Positions 1 through 10,400 of a stretch of 64,000 bases of DNA are shown piece after piece. Within the stretch, counting starts at the first letter, position 1, and each line of letters starts with the position of its first letter. The translations under genes and the position numbers were made by a program. The notes below the pieces were generated by a model, which did no database searches, was not told the origin of the DNA, and saw only the letters and a program-made list of their open reading frames with translations. This DNA is from Aquarana catesbeiana (Eukaryota; Chordata; Amphibia; Anura; Ranidae), in contig NC_133329.1 in NCBI RefSeq assembly GCF_042186555.1, positions 186,572,206-186,636,205 of the forward strand, given 5' to 3'.

Positions 1-1346
1 TCATCCAAACTGCTTTTTTGATTCTGAGATAACTCAGGTAAGGTTATTTTTGAGAAGAAGGATTCAGCCTCTGTAGGATTAAATTCATTGTTTGTCTTGT
101 ATAAAGTTGCGAGATGTGAGTGAAATTTATGGACTATTTTAACTGGATTACAAGTGTAAACATTTTTTGATAATTTCAAACGTATTGGTTTGAAAGATTT
201 GTTAGTTGAATTTAATGCCCGAGCCAAATATGTACCTGGTTTGTTTGTATTCATGTAGAAATTGTGTTTGGAGCGTTTGAGGGATTTATCAACTGACTCA
301 GTGAGAAATAGATCGTATTCCAATCTAGATTTTTCCAGATGAGATTTTGTACTCTGAGATAGAATATCTTGAAATGATATGTAGGCTGCATTAAAATTGA
401 GTTCTAGTTTTTTTGCTAGATTTTTGCGTTCCCGTTTAAATAGTGCCATTTGTCTTTGTATTGTACAACGCAAGACAGGCTTATGAGCTTCCCACAGTGT
501 TATTGGGGAGATGTCTGTTGTATTATTAATTGATATGTATTCCTTTAAAGCTTGTTCAATGGCCATCTGATGTAGTGGGTGTTTGAGCATTATGTCCGGT
601 AAGTACCACGTTGGGTCATGCGCTTTTGGTATGGCTGAGGCTATAGTAGTGTATACTGCATTATGGTCAGACCACGGAATCGGAATTATATCTGATGCAA
701 TAATTTCTGGTATCATTCCTATTGTTAGAAAAATATGATCTATTCTGGTGAAGGTTTGATGAGGGTGCGAGAAATAAGTGAATTTCTTTTTCATTGGGTT
801 ACTTTCTCTCCATGAATCTACCAGATTGTATTTGGAAAGAAGTTGAGAAAAAGGTAATCTAGAGGTTATTTTGGATGGTGTAAAAGGTGATTTATCTAGA
901 AATGGGAGGAGGACCTGGTTCGAATCCCCACACATTATCACTGTTCCTATTTTGTGTGTATTAATCACTTGTAATATATGTGAGAGGAATGGTGTAGGTT
1001 GTTTGTTAGGAGCGTAGTAGGAAATCACCGTGATTGCTGTATCCATTATATAACCCATGAGTATCAGGTATCTACCTTCTGGGTCTTTAATTTCTGATGA
1101 TAAGGTGAATGGTGTGGATCTGTGAAATGCAATTAGAGTTCCCCTTTGCTTGGTACAGGCAGAAGCCGTGTAAATTTGTTGATAAAAAGGAGAAATATAT
1201 TTTGGAGTAGAATCTTTGGTGAAGTGTGTTTCTTGGAGGCATACTATGTGAGCCTTCTTGTTATGGAAAGTATGGAAGGCTTTGGTCCTTTTTTGAGGGA
1301 CATTTATTCCCTGAACATTCAGGGAAAGTATATTCAGTGGTGCCAT
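1..1346 (-). CDS. LINE ORF2, N-terminal part (endonuclease and start of RT), partial
   Basis: The ATG is the complement of 1344-1346, in the same CCATGG context as ORF2 of the sister copy at 19329. The visible 448 codons cover the APE-type endonuclease and the linker before the RT. From the ATG to the window edge is 1346 nt, identical to the corresponding stretch of the intact copy, so the frame appears unshifted. I compared the strands by eye and did not translate every codon. The endonuclease should nick target DNA to prime reverse transcription. The metal-binding motif that is usually GDFN reads GDSN here, as in the sister copy. The RT and C-terminal zinc-finger region lie beyond the window. 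Confidence 0.85.
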   Translation of the reverse strand, partial: MAPLNILSLNVQGINVPQKRTKAFHTFHNKKAHIVCLQETHFTKDSTPKYISPFYQQIYTASACTKQRGTLIAFHRSTPFTLSSEIKDPEGRYLILMGYIMDTAITVISYYAPNKQPTPFLSHILQVINTHKIGTVIMCGDSNQVLLPFLDKSPFTPSKITSRLPFSQLLSKYNLVDSWRESNPMKKKFTYFSHPHQTFTRIDHIFLTIGMIPEIIASDIIPIPWSDHNAVYTTIASAIPKAHDPTWYLPDIMLKHPLHQMAIEQALKEYISINNTTDISPITLWEAHKPVLRCTIQRQMALFKRERKNLAKKLELNFNAAYISFQDILSQSTKSHLEKSRLEYDLFLTESVDKSLKRSKHNFYMNTNKPGTYLARALNSTNKSFKPIRLKLSKNVYTCNPVKIVHKFHSHLATLYKTNNEFNPTEAESFFSKITLPELSQNQKSSLD

Positions 1347-2292
1347 GGCAATAGATCAAATAGTTTTGACTTACTTTTTGTTATGCAGAGCTGACTGCGC
1401 AGATCAACCTGTGTGGACTGAAGAGATGAATAGATAGAAAAGAAACCAGTGAATTCTGGAGTAAAGAGTAAACAAAAAACATATGAGATTAGATGATACA
1501 TTGTATAAATTATTTTTAGCAAGTAATCACAATTTACCCGTGAAAGAGAATAAATATCTCTCTCAGGGGAATAAGTGCCTTCGTCACACTCCCACATAAT
1601 ATGGTTGGGAGAATGAGGAGGGCTAATGGGGTTACACGGATCTTCCGCTTACAGGAGAGAAGTGCTATGTCAAAAGACATCAAAACGATGTTTCATTAAT
1701 TGGAGTGCAGAATATAGTTTTTGTTGAAATTATTTATTCCAGGGTGGTTGTATATGGTTAGTCTTGCCCTAGGCTAAATAATTCAGTTAGAAAGGTACTG
1801 TTAATAACTTTGGTACTGATGAAGATAGTTTGAATTATTTTGGGATTTTAACCCTTTTAGAGTAAACAATTACATATTTTATTCATATGTAACTGTTTAG
1901 ATATGTTAACTCATAAAATTGAGGTTGTATTGCTTCAGATTAGAATAAACAAAAACATAATTCTAGGAACTAGTTAGGTAATAATATATTTGTTTTAAGA
2001 AAAGAAAGAAAAAGCTTCCATTACTTCTGGATTATTGAACATATTTGTCCTAAAAAGTAATAAATCTATTGTTATTACCTGATAATATATAACTGAACAA
2101 GAATTTCCTTATTTCACTTATATATTCTAAGGCTATATGAGTCAGAAGTAATAAGAAATATAACTGGAATGTAACATGATCCCACACAGAGTGTGACTAT
2201 CAGAATGCAGTTACATTCAGTTATAAATATAGGTTTTTTATAGAGAACCATCTCTTAGTATAATAAATGAAGAGATTTCAGGAATTAGGATG
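1347..2292 (-). other. LINE inter-ORF spacer (946 nt)
   Basis: AT-rich sequence between ORF1 and ORF2 of the minus-strand LINE. It is collinear with 18383-19328 in the sister copy and exactly as long. I see no conserved long frame. Such a long spacer is unusual for L1, where the ORFs are normally close, and raises the question of how ORF2 is translated. Confidence 0.75.
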
Positions 2293-3231
2293 TCAGTCCA
2301 TTGAATCTTCTTGGTCCATGGATGATGTGGCATAACGGCCTCTTTTGTGAGAATGATGATTCCCATTTTGTTCTGAAATTTTCTGGGTGCTGCCTGAAGG
2401 TGAAGATGACGCCATTCTTCTGCGTGTGGGAGTGTTGCTGCTTGTGGGTTCTGTCAGATTTAATTTTAAAAGGGTTTGTTGTAGTTCATCTGCTGATCTG
2501 CTTCTGTAAATTGTACCTTGGAAGTTAAATCTGACTGAAAAGGGGAAGCCCCATTGATACATAATGTTGTGGCGTTGCAGTTCCATTAGTTGGGGTTTCA
2601 TGGATCGTCTTTTAGTAATAGTAAGGTGGGATAGGTCAGCAAAAATTTGATAATTGTGTCCTTGAAAATTAAGTTCCTTTTTTTCTCTTGCAGCAATTAG
2701 TATTTGTTCTTTCGTTCTGTAATAATGAAATTTTGTGATTATATCACGTGGGGGTCCATCTTTCTTTTTGGCTGTGAGGGCTCTGTGTACTCTGTCCAGT
2801 TCTAAACGTTCAATAGGGATATCTGGCTTTAGTTCTTGTAATAGAGCAGTAATAGTAGATTGCAGGTCTGTCACAGTTTCAGGTATTCCCCTTATGCGCA
2901 AGTTTGAACGTCTGGCTCTATTTTCGTAATCTTCGAGCTTAGTTTGAAGTATTAAATTCTCTTTTTTTAATTGTTCCAATTCTGTTATATTTTCTTGGGT
3001 TGTAATTTCAATTTCATCCATTTTTATTTCTAAGGCTGCGGTGCGGTTTCCCAGCTCTCTTATTTCTTTGGTTAGGCTTTTTGTTATTTGGTCTGAGGTT
3101 TGTTTTAAAGCCTTATGAAGCATCTTTTCAAATTGTAATAATATTACTGGGGATGCTGTGGAGGCTTGTGGAGAAGTTTGTGAGAGGATTTGTTCTGTAT
3201 CTGACTCAAATGGAGAGTCTTGCTGTGACAT
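2293..3231 (-). CDS. LINE ORF1 RNA-binding protein (L1 ORF1p-like)
   Basis: A 312-aa frame starting at the ATG complementary to 3229-3231 (MSQQ). The open frame continues upstream to about 3444 but without an ATG, so the internal Met is chosen. Order of domains: Ser/Thr/Gln-rich N-terminus; heptad-like coiled coil at roughly residues 40-105, the trimerisation segment of L1 ORF1p; an RRM-like segment starting at NLRIRGIP (about residue 110); then the conserved C-terminal domain with YQWGFPFSVRF. The tail is basic and Ser/Thr-rich. In this family ORF1p coats LINE RNA in cis as a chaperone. The product differs from the sister protein at only about ten positions. Whether it is expressed cannot be judged here. 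Confidence 0.88.
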   Translation of the reverse strand: MSQQDSPFESDTEQILSQTSPQASTASPVILLQFEKMLHKALKQTSDQITKSLTKEIRELGNRTAALEIKMDEIEITTQENITELEQLKKENLILQTKLEDYENRARRSNLRIRGIPETVTDLQSTITALLQELKPDIPIERLELDRVHRALTAKKKDGPPRDIITKFHYYRTKEQILIAAREKKELNFQGHNYQIFADLSHLTITKRRSMKPQLMELQRHNIMYQWGFPFSVRFNFQGTIYRSRSADELQQTLLKLNLTEPTSSNTPTRRRMASSSPSGSTQKISEQNGNHHSHKRGRYATSSMDQEDSMD

Positions 3232-3480
3232 TTTCTGTCTGTGAGAGCGCCCTGATGCTGTATCTTGTGAGGTGACTGGAGCTGCTTCAGCTGCAGTGCG
3301 TGCCTGTGAGCTCTTTGTTAGGTGATTTTTTTTTTTTTTCACAGTTTGTTCCCTGGGGCAAAAAGGTTCAAATGGATACCTTTTGAGCCTGCAGGCTCCG
3401 CTTTGTCCTTCTCTTCTCTCCTCAGCGGTGTGGAGCTCTAACAATGCATGTCTGTTCCGCTAGGCTCCGCCTCCTGCCCC

Positions 3481-4797
3481 CTTTCCTGTCCATTTCAGGT
3501 AGGTATTTGTTTTCCTTACGCCGGTTTTCAGGGGTGGTTTTTATTTTTATTTCAGATCTGACGCTTCAGGTTGTTACGCATTGTTGCTGAGTAGTTGTGT
3601 GTATTGTTTCCTTCTGTAGTGGTGTTTTTCTACATTGCAGCAGGGTTCTCAGGATTCTGTTTGTTGCTTCCCAGGCAGTTCAGGTATGTATTTCAGGTTT
3701 TATACTCTAGGTTTTGACACATTTTTATGCATTAGGGATGACTACGTCCTTCCACTGCTGGTTACACAACATCTATGGGTCTTCAACAGATTGAAGTTTT
3801 GTTTTTAATTGGCTTGTTTCAGTGGCAAGTCTCCTTATCTGTTCTCTCGCAGCCTATGGTTTCTCATGCAATTTACGTTTTCCCATGTAATTTACGCTTT
3901 CTCATGCAATTTACGTTTTCTCATACAATTTACGGTTTCTCATGCAAATTACGTTTTCTCATGCAATTTACGTTTCTCATGCAAATTACGTTTTCTCATG
4001 CAAGTTACGTTTCTCATGCAATTTGCGTTTCTCTTGAAATTACGTTTTCTCAAGCGATTTACATTCTCTCATGCGATTTACATTCTCTCATGCGATTTAC
4101 GGTTTCTCATGCGATTACATTTCTAATACAATTTACGTTTCTCATGTTATTTAGGTTTCTCATGCGATTTACTTTTCTTGTGCAATTTACTTTTCTTGTG
4201 CAATTTACATTTCTCGTGCAATTTACGTTTCTCGTGCAAATTCCGTTCTCATGCAATTTACGTTTTTCATGCAGTTTGTATTGTTCATGTAGCCTTTCTC
4301 TCTCATGCAGCCACGTTCTCATGCTGCTTACGTTTCCCACATAAACTCACGTGTTTAGGTTACTCATGCTCTCATAGCTTGCGTTCCTCAGGCAGCTTGC
4401 ATTTCTCGGGCAGCTTACGTTTCTCACACAAGTCATGTTCTTCTCCCGGTGTTGCTGGGAACCATTTTTCTCTCGTTTGTGTTCTCACTGTTATTTTTAT
4501 GGTTTCATGGGTTTTGTGTCACATCTTCACGATTAGTTTGGTTTCTCCACTGCAGTTACTTTTTTCGTTTTTCAGGTTCACACGGATTGAGTTGGTCTTT
4601 CTAATTGACTTGTGCGGTGGCAAGTTTCCTCATCCGTATCTCATACGTACACCTCATTTTCCCTTTTTGTTTTACACGTTACCATGTCCATTAGTTACCT
4701 GACACGTTTTCAGGCTTCAAGGCCTGAGTTTACATTTTTAACTTGCCTGTTACGCCTTGGTTATGTCAAGTTATTTTTTCGATTTTTGCAGGTCATG
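3481..4797 (+). other. Ngaro-like 5' leader, non-coding
   Basis: T-rich leader upstream of gag. Besides the 3858-4435 tandem array it holds an imperfect duplication: the stretch around 3790-3840 (TTAATTGGCTTG, then GTGGCAAGT) recurs around 4580-4640 (CTAATTGACTTG, then GTGGCAAGT). These could be remnants of the direct terminal repeats of the element, but I could not pair them with a copy downstream of the recombinase. Confidence 0.5.
3858..4435 (+). repeat. Degenerate 17-19 bp tandem repeat (TTTCTCATGCAATTTACG type)
   Basis: About thirty imperfect copies of a unit near TTTCTCATGCAATTTACG fill this part of the Ngaro-like leader. Divergence grows toward the 3' side (for example CTCGGGCAGCTTACG). 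The motif ATGCAAAT, the POU octamer, occurs exactly at 3942-3949 and 3979-3986, and many units differ from it by one base (ATGCAATT). The frames that run through the array are a by-product of the repeat and are not taken as genes. Confidence 0.85.
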
Positions 4798-5962
4798 TCG
4801 CAAGCAGCGGATATTGGGGACTTCGCTTCCATCCTGCCTTCTTCAGCTAGGGAGTCGGAGCACGGTAGCTCACCCTCTCTCAGAACCTGGACTGTTCCGA
4901 GACTAATGGCAGAATTGCAGCGCAGGGGGATTTAATACCCGGCGTCGGCACGGAAAGCCCAGATTTTTAGGCTACCGTTCCCTCGTGCATCAGATGCAAG
5001 TGTGGAGCAAGTTCCCCTACGGACTGTGGCTTCTTCCCAAATCTACACTACCCTGGCCACGTCCTGCCAAGAGTTGCCAGGAGTTGCGTAATAGGGTGGA
5101 GGTTTTGGAGAGTCAGCTGACTTCAGCTCCTGGAGTGGCTGCCGGCCCTGTGGCATTAGCGGATTCCGGGACCCCATATGTGCCTGTACTGGTAGGCCCA
5201 GGTAATAACTTGTGTGCTCCCGCCGTTACCCCAGCGCATTTTATCCAGGGTAACATTAAGAAGGACATCCTGGAAAGCAAGGATGTTAACCTGGCATCCC
5301 TGTTAATTGATGCCCATGCTGCGGACAACAGATCCTATGCTTGCGGGGATGTTTCAGTGGTGGTGAAGACCAGGGATCACAGGCTTAGTCGCAAGTTGTC
5401 CATCCCTGAGTTTGTCCTGGCTTTTATTCTCTACAGAGACATTATTTGCTCTGTGAGTCTGCTTAGAAGGGAAGAGTTGGACCTGTATCTATATACAGTG
5501 GTCAAGTTAGGCCATAAGTACGGCGGGTCCAACTTTTATGATTATCACCGGTCTTTTTCCGCCAAGGCTGCGGCTTGTTTTGCTCAATTCCAAGTAGTGA
5601 CGGTTTGGAGCAACATAGATACCGAATTGTTTTGCCGGCATTTCACCAGGTTCAGGTTTCCAGTGTGCGTGACTTGTCAGTCGTCTATGCACACGGTGTA
5701 TTGGTGCCCCAATTCAGAGGTTCCTGCACTACCTAGTACATCCGGGGGTCAGGTGTTGCTCTCCCTTCCTCAGGCCATCCGGCACCCTTGGATAAGTTAG
5801 GCCCTCCTATTAATTTTTTGGGGAAATCCCAGATTTGCAACAACTACAACCTTGGGGTGTGCAATTACAGTCAATGCCGGTTGTTGCACATCTGTACAGG
5901 GTGTTTCAGGGCTCACCCCAAGTCGGCCTGTTCACTTAGGCAGAACAAAGCTTCATGACTAA
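4798..5962 (+). pseudogene. Ngaro-like gag, frameshifted
   Basis: Starts at an ATG at 4798 with 45 codons ending in a SAP-like motif (TVPRLMAELQRRGI). A TAA at 4933 interrupts it; the same frame resumes with ASARKAQIFRL. The reading then shifts into the frame that is open from about 5075 to 5800, with a short coiled coil (RNRVEVLESQL) and a gag-like core rich in aromatic residues. Past another break, 5828-5958 encodes a Cys/His cluster (ICNNYN, VCNYSQC, LLHICTGCF, AHPKSAC) resembling a CCCH-type zinc finger, and then a stop. The family role is a nucleic-acid-binding structural protein. At least two frameshifts or stops make it a pseudogene. Confidence 0.7.
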
Positions 5963-6083
5963 GCCGTATCAACGTGTCTTTTTTGCAGGAGTGTTTAGCC
6001 ACCCATCCATCACCTTCGAGCTTTTTTTGGTTAAGGGTTTCACGGAGGGTTTGTCTCCTTACCGTCAGATAGTTTTGAGTATC

Positions 6084-7100
6084 AGAACCTCAGGTCATCT
6101 TCCGTAGATACGGAAGCAGTGGATTTGTTACTGCAGTCAGAACTTGATAAGGGGTTTGTAATTGGGCCATTCACTACACCACCTTTCCGGGCTTGGAGGG
6201 TCAACCCCCTGGGTCCAAATGTAACCCTTGGTTGTCCAACTCTTTAGCTCAGACTCTTATCTGGATCCTTACGTACAGGGAGAATTGTCACAAGGTGATT
6301 CATTATTTAGATGATTTTCTCCTCGTTGAAGGTTGTGATCAGGTCCCCTCCAACCTTCAGAAGCTCACTTCACTTTTTTCTGCACTCAACGTCCCACTAT
6401 CAGTCAAAAAAATGGAGGGGCCAGTTACCAGACTAACGTTCCTGGGTATCACGATTGATATGCAGTCCATGCAGGCCAGTCTTCCCTCAGACAAGCTCGT
6501 GAGAATCAGAGATCGCATTCATGCGTTTACGGTCTCCCGAGTCTGTACCAGGGTTGAATTACAGTCACTACTGGGCATGTTAAATTTTGCTATGAGGAAT
6601 ATACCCCAGGAGGGCTTTCATTTCTAGATTGTTATCATTATTGCATTCAGCCCCCAACGCTGATTCTCGGGTGTTCCTGGAACCTTCCACGCTTTCTGAC
6701 CTTCAGATGTGGGACGAGTTCCTCCAGCATTGGAATGGGGTCACTATATTTATCACGGCAAGTCTAGTTCCTCCCCTCAAATTTCCACAAACTCTGCGGC
6801 CACCAAAGGCTATGCGGCCATTTTTGGCTCACGCTGGCTGGTAGGGTCTTGGTCAGTTGAGGTTTTGGCAATTCCTCGGTTCACTGAGACATTGGCATTG
6901 TTCGAAGTTTATCCCATAGTGGCAGCGGCTCAGGTGTGGGGGCATCTATGGGCAGGACAGATGGTGTTTTTTTCTACTGACAATCAAGCAACCTCTGAAA
7001 TTATCAATAGTGGCAGATCCAGATCCTTGCTGATCATGAGTTTTGTGCATAGGCTTGTGTGGTTGTCCCTCCATTTCAACTTTCACATACATTGTAGGTT
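6084..7100 (+). pseudogene. Ngaro-like reverse transcriptase and RNase H, with deletion
   Basis: The RT start is recognisable near 6105-6210 (EAVDLLLQSELDKGF, then TTPPFRAWRVNPLG). The palm segment with the first catalytic Asp is missing, and sequence resumes with SLAQTLIWIL and HYLDDFLLVE (about 6240-6335), followed by the FLGITID thumb region to 6625. The frame breaks near 6626, and again near 6745-6775 inside RNase H, where ATKGYAAIFG and FFSTDNQA are visible. In this family the product would make cDNA and remove template RNA. The deletion and at least two frame changes mean it cannot work. Confidence 0.72.
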
Positions 7101-7422
7101 CTGTCCCGGTTTACCTTCCCATTGTTTTTCCAGCAGGTCCCGGATGGAGACGCCTGCACCACGCCTTCTCCACAGTTCCAGAAATTGGTGATGGATTAGA
7201 TTCCCATTGGGTTGACGTGGCAAATTTGATCAATAAGTCTTTATCGTTGAACTGGAAGGCGTATGCCACAGCTTGGAAGGTTTTCCAGGTCTTCCAGGCA
7301 AAATTTCCTAGACTTGACAGTTATAACATCCAGTACCTACTAGTTTTTACCGCTTTTTTCCACTCTCAACTCAAACTGGCCCATAGCACCATCAAGACAT
7401 ATCTGGCTGGGATTCAACATTT
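7100..7422 (+). pseudogene. Ngaro-like tyrosine recombinase, N-terminal half (split)
   Basis: The frame encodes the SAM-like core-binding domain of a tyrosine recombinase: helices with SLNWKAYATAWKVFQVF and KLAHSTIKTYLAGIQHF. It stops abruptly at the CR1 insertion. At the protein level the last residues (GIQHF) run on into the LENPNRP sequence found just after the CR1 3' end, consistent with one ancestral reading frame interrupted at this point. The catalytic half lies 7.8 kb downstream. Confidence 0.78.
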
Positions 7423-10400
7423 CAGTTTGAAGCTGTGGAGCTTGGTGTAAGTGGAGCTTTTTTAAGTGGGAGTTATAAACAAGAGTTAGAGTATACAAGT
7501 CTTGCTGTCTGTTGGTGTGTGTATTGCTGCTGTCTGTTGGTGTGTGTATTGCTGCTGTCTGCTGGTGTGTGTATTGCTGCTGTCTGTTGGTGTGTGTATT
7601 GCTGCTGTCTGTTGGTGTGTGTATTGCTGCTGTCTGTTGGTGTGTGTATTGCTGCTGTCTGTTGGTGTGTGTATTGCTGCTGTCTGTTGGTGTGTGTATT
7701 GCTGCTGTCTGTTGGTGTTTGCTGGGTTGCATTTTGGGGACTTTTCCTTTTAGTTTTTATCTTGCCTTTTGCTGTCACTTTTTAAATAGCTTTTCTTTTT
7801 TTTTTTTTTGTTTCATCAGTCTATCAATTAAGGGTGTGGTTAATTGCTCCCAGGTGACTATTTAACTTGTTGTAGGACTCAGTTGAGCGTGCTCAGTTTG
7901 AAGCTGTGGAGCTTGGTGTAAGTGGAGCTTTTTTAAGTGGGAGTTATAAACAAGAGTTAGAGTATACAAGTCTTGCTGTCTGTTGGTGTGTGTATTGCTG
8001 CTGTCTGCTGGTGTGTGTATTGCTGCTGTCTGCTGGTGTGTGTATTGCTGCTGTCTGCTGGTGTGTGTATTGCTGCTGTCTGCTGGTGTGTGTATTGCTG
8101 CTGTCTGTTGGTGTGTGTATTGCTGCTGTCTGTTGGTGTGTGTATTGCTGCTGTCTGTTGGTGTGTGTATTGCTGCTGTCTGTTGGTGTGTGTATTGCTG
8201 CTGTCTGTTGGTGTGTGTATTGCTGCTGTCTGTTGGTGTGTGTATTGCTGCTGTCTGTTGGTGTTTGCTGGGTTGCATTTTGGGGACTTTTCCTTTTAGT
8301 TTTTATCTTGCCTTTTGCTGTCACTTTTTAAATAGCTTTTCTTTTTTTTTTTTTTTTTTTTTTTGTTTTTTTTTTGTTTTTTTTTTGTTTCATCAGTCTA
8401 TCAATTAAGGGTGTGGTTAATTGCTCCCAGGTGACTATTTAACTTGTTGTAGGACTCAGTTGAGCGTGCTCAGTTTGAAGCTGTGGAGCTTGGTGTAAGT
8501 GGAGCTTTTTTAAGTGGGAGTTATAAACAAGAGTTAGAGTATACAAGTCTTGCTGTCTGTTGGTGTGTGTATTGCTGCTGTCTGCTGGTGTGTGTATTGC
8601 TGCTGTCTGCTGGTGTGTGTATTGCTGCTGTCTGCTGGTGTGTGTATTGCTGCTGTCTGTTGGTGTGTGTATTGCTGCTGTCTGTTGGTGTGTGTATTGC
8701 TGCTGTCTGTTGGTGTGTGTATTGCTGCTGTCTGTTGGTGTGTGTATTGCTGCTGTCTGTTGGTGTGTGTATTGCTGCTGTCTGTTGGTGTGTGTATTGC
8801 TGCTGTCTGTTGGTGTGTGTATTGCTGCTGTCTGTTGGTGTGTGTATTGCTGCTGTCTGTTGGTGTGTGTATTGCTGCTGTCTGTTGGTGTGTGTATTGC
8901 TGCTGTCTGTTGGTGTTTGCTGGGTTGCATTTTGGGGACTTTTCCTTTTAGTTTTTATCTTGCCTTTTGCTGTCACTTTTTAAATAGCTTTTCTTTTTTT
9001 TTTTTTTTTTTTTTTGTTTTTTTTTTGTTTTTTTTTGTTTCATCAGTCTATCAATTAAGGGTGTGGTTAATTGCTCCCAGGTGACTATTTAACTTGTTGT
9101 AGGACTCAGTTGAGCGTGCTCAGTTTGAAGCTGTGGAGCTTGGTGTAAGTGGAGCTTTTTTAAGTGGGAGTTATAAACAAGAGTTAGAGTATACAAGTCT
9201 TGCTGTCTGCTGGTGTGTGTATTGCTGCTGTCTGCTGGTGTGTGTATTGCTGCTGTCTGTTGGTGTGTGTATTGCTGCTGTCTGTTGGTGTGTGTATTGC
9301 TGCTGTCTGTTGGTGTGTGTATTGCTGCTGTCTGTTGGTGTGTGTATTGCTGCTGTCTGTTGGTGTGTGTATTGCTGCTGTCTGTTGGTGTGTGTATTGC
9401 TGCTGTCTGTTGGTGTGTGTATTGCTGCTGTCTGTTGGTGTGTGTATTGCTGCTGTCTGTTGGTGTGTGTATTGCTGCTGTCTGTTGGTGTGTGTATTGC
9501 TGCTGTCTGTTGGTGTGTGTATTGCTGCTGTCTGTTGGTGTGTGTATTGCTGCTGTCTGTTGGTGTTTGCTGGGTTGCATTTTGGGGACTTTTCCTTTTA
9601 GTTTTTATCTTGCCTTTTGCTGTCACTTTTTAAATAGCTTTTCTTTTTTTTTTTTTTTGTTTTTTTTTTGTTTTTTTTTGTTTCATCAGTCTATCAATTA
9701 AGGGTGTGGTTAATTGCTCCCAGGTGACTATTTAACTTGTTGTAGGACTCAGTTGAGCGTGCTCAGTTTGAAGCTGTGGAGCTTGGTGTAAGTGGAGCTT
9801 TTTTAAGTGGGAGTTATAAACAAGAGTTAGAGTATACAAGTCTTGCTGTCTGTTGGTGTGTGTATTGCTGCTGTCTGCTGGTGTGTGTATTGCTGCTGTC
9901 TGCTGGTGTGTGTATTGCTGCTGTCTGCTGGTGTGTGTATTGCTGCTGTCTGTTGGTGTGTGTATTGCTGCTGTCTGTTGGTGTGTGTATTGCTGCTGTC
10001 TGTTGGTGTGTGTATTGCTGCTGTCTGTTGGTGTGTGTATTGCTGCTGTCTGTTGGTGTGTGTATTGCTGCTGTCTGTTGGTGTGTGTATTGCTGCTGTC
10101 TGTTGGTGTGTGTATTGCTGCTGTCTGTTGGTGTTTGCTGGGTTGCATTTTGGGGACTTTTCCTTTTAGTTTTTATCTTGCCTTTTGCTGTCACTTTTTA
10201 AATAGCTTTTCTTTTTTTTTTTTTTTTTTTTTTGTTTTTTTTTTGTTTTTTTTTGTTTCATCAGTCTATCAATTAAGGGTGTGGTTAATTGCTCCCAGGT
10301 GACTATTTAACTTGTTGTAGGACTCAGTTGAGCGTGCTCAGTTTGAAGCTGTGGAGCTTGGTGTAAGTGGAGCTTTTTTAAGTGGGAGTTATAAACAAGA

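Larger units (their letters stand above)
1..3480 (-). mobile_element. L1/Tx1-like LINE, 5' part, cut by window edge
   Basis: This is the 5' 3.5 kb of a non-LTR retrotransposon read on the minus strand: a GC-rich 5' end near 3480, ORF1, a 946-nt spacer, and the start of ORF2 running off at position 1. It aligns end to end with the plus-strand copy at 17155-20674. The spacer and the visible ORF2 part have exactly the same lengths in both copies, so there is no net indel there. The main difference is near the ORF1 N-terminus, where about 40 nt present in the other copy is replaced by an A/T run at 3328-3341. The 3' end and target-site duplication lie outside the window. Confidence 0.93.

Noticed and set aside
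3775..4702. ORFs with repeated SHAIYVF/FLMQFTF-like peptides
   Set aside because: They follow the 17-19 bp repeat in several frames on both strands; low-complexity and without domain similarity.
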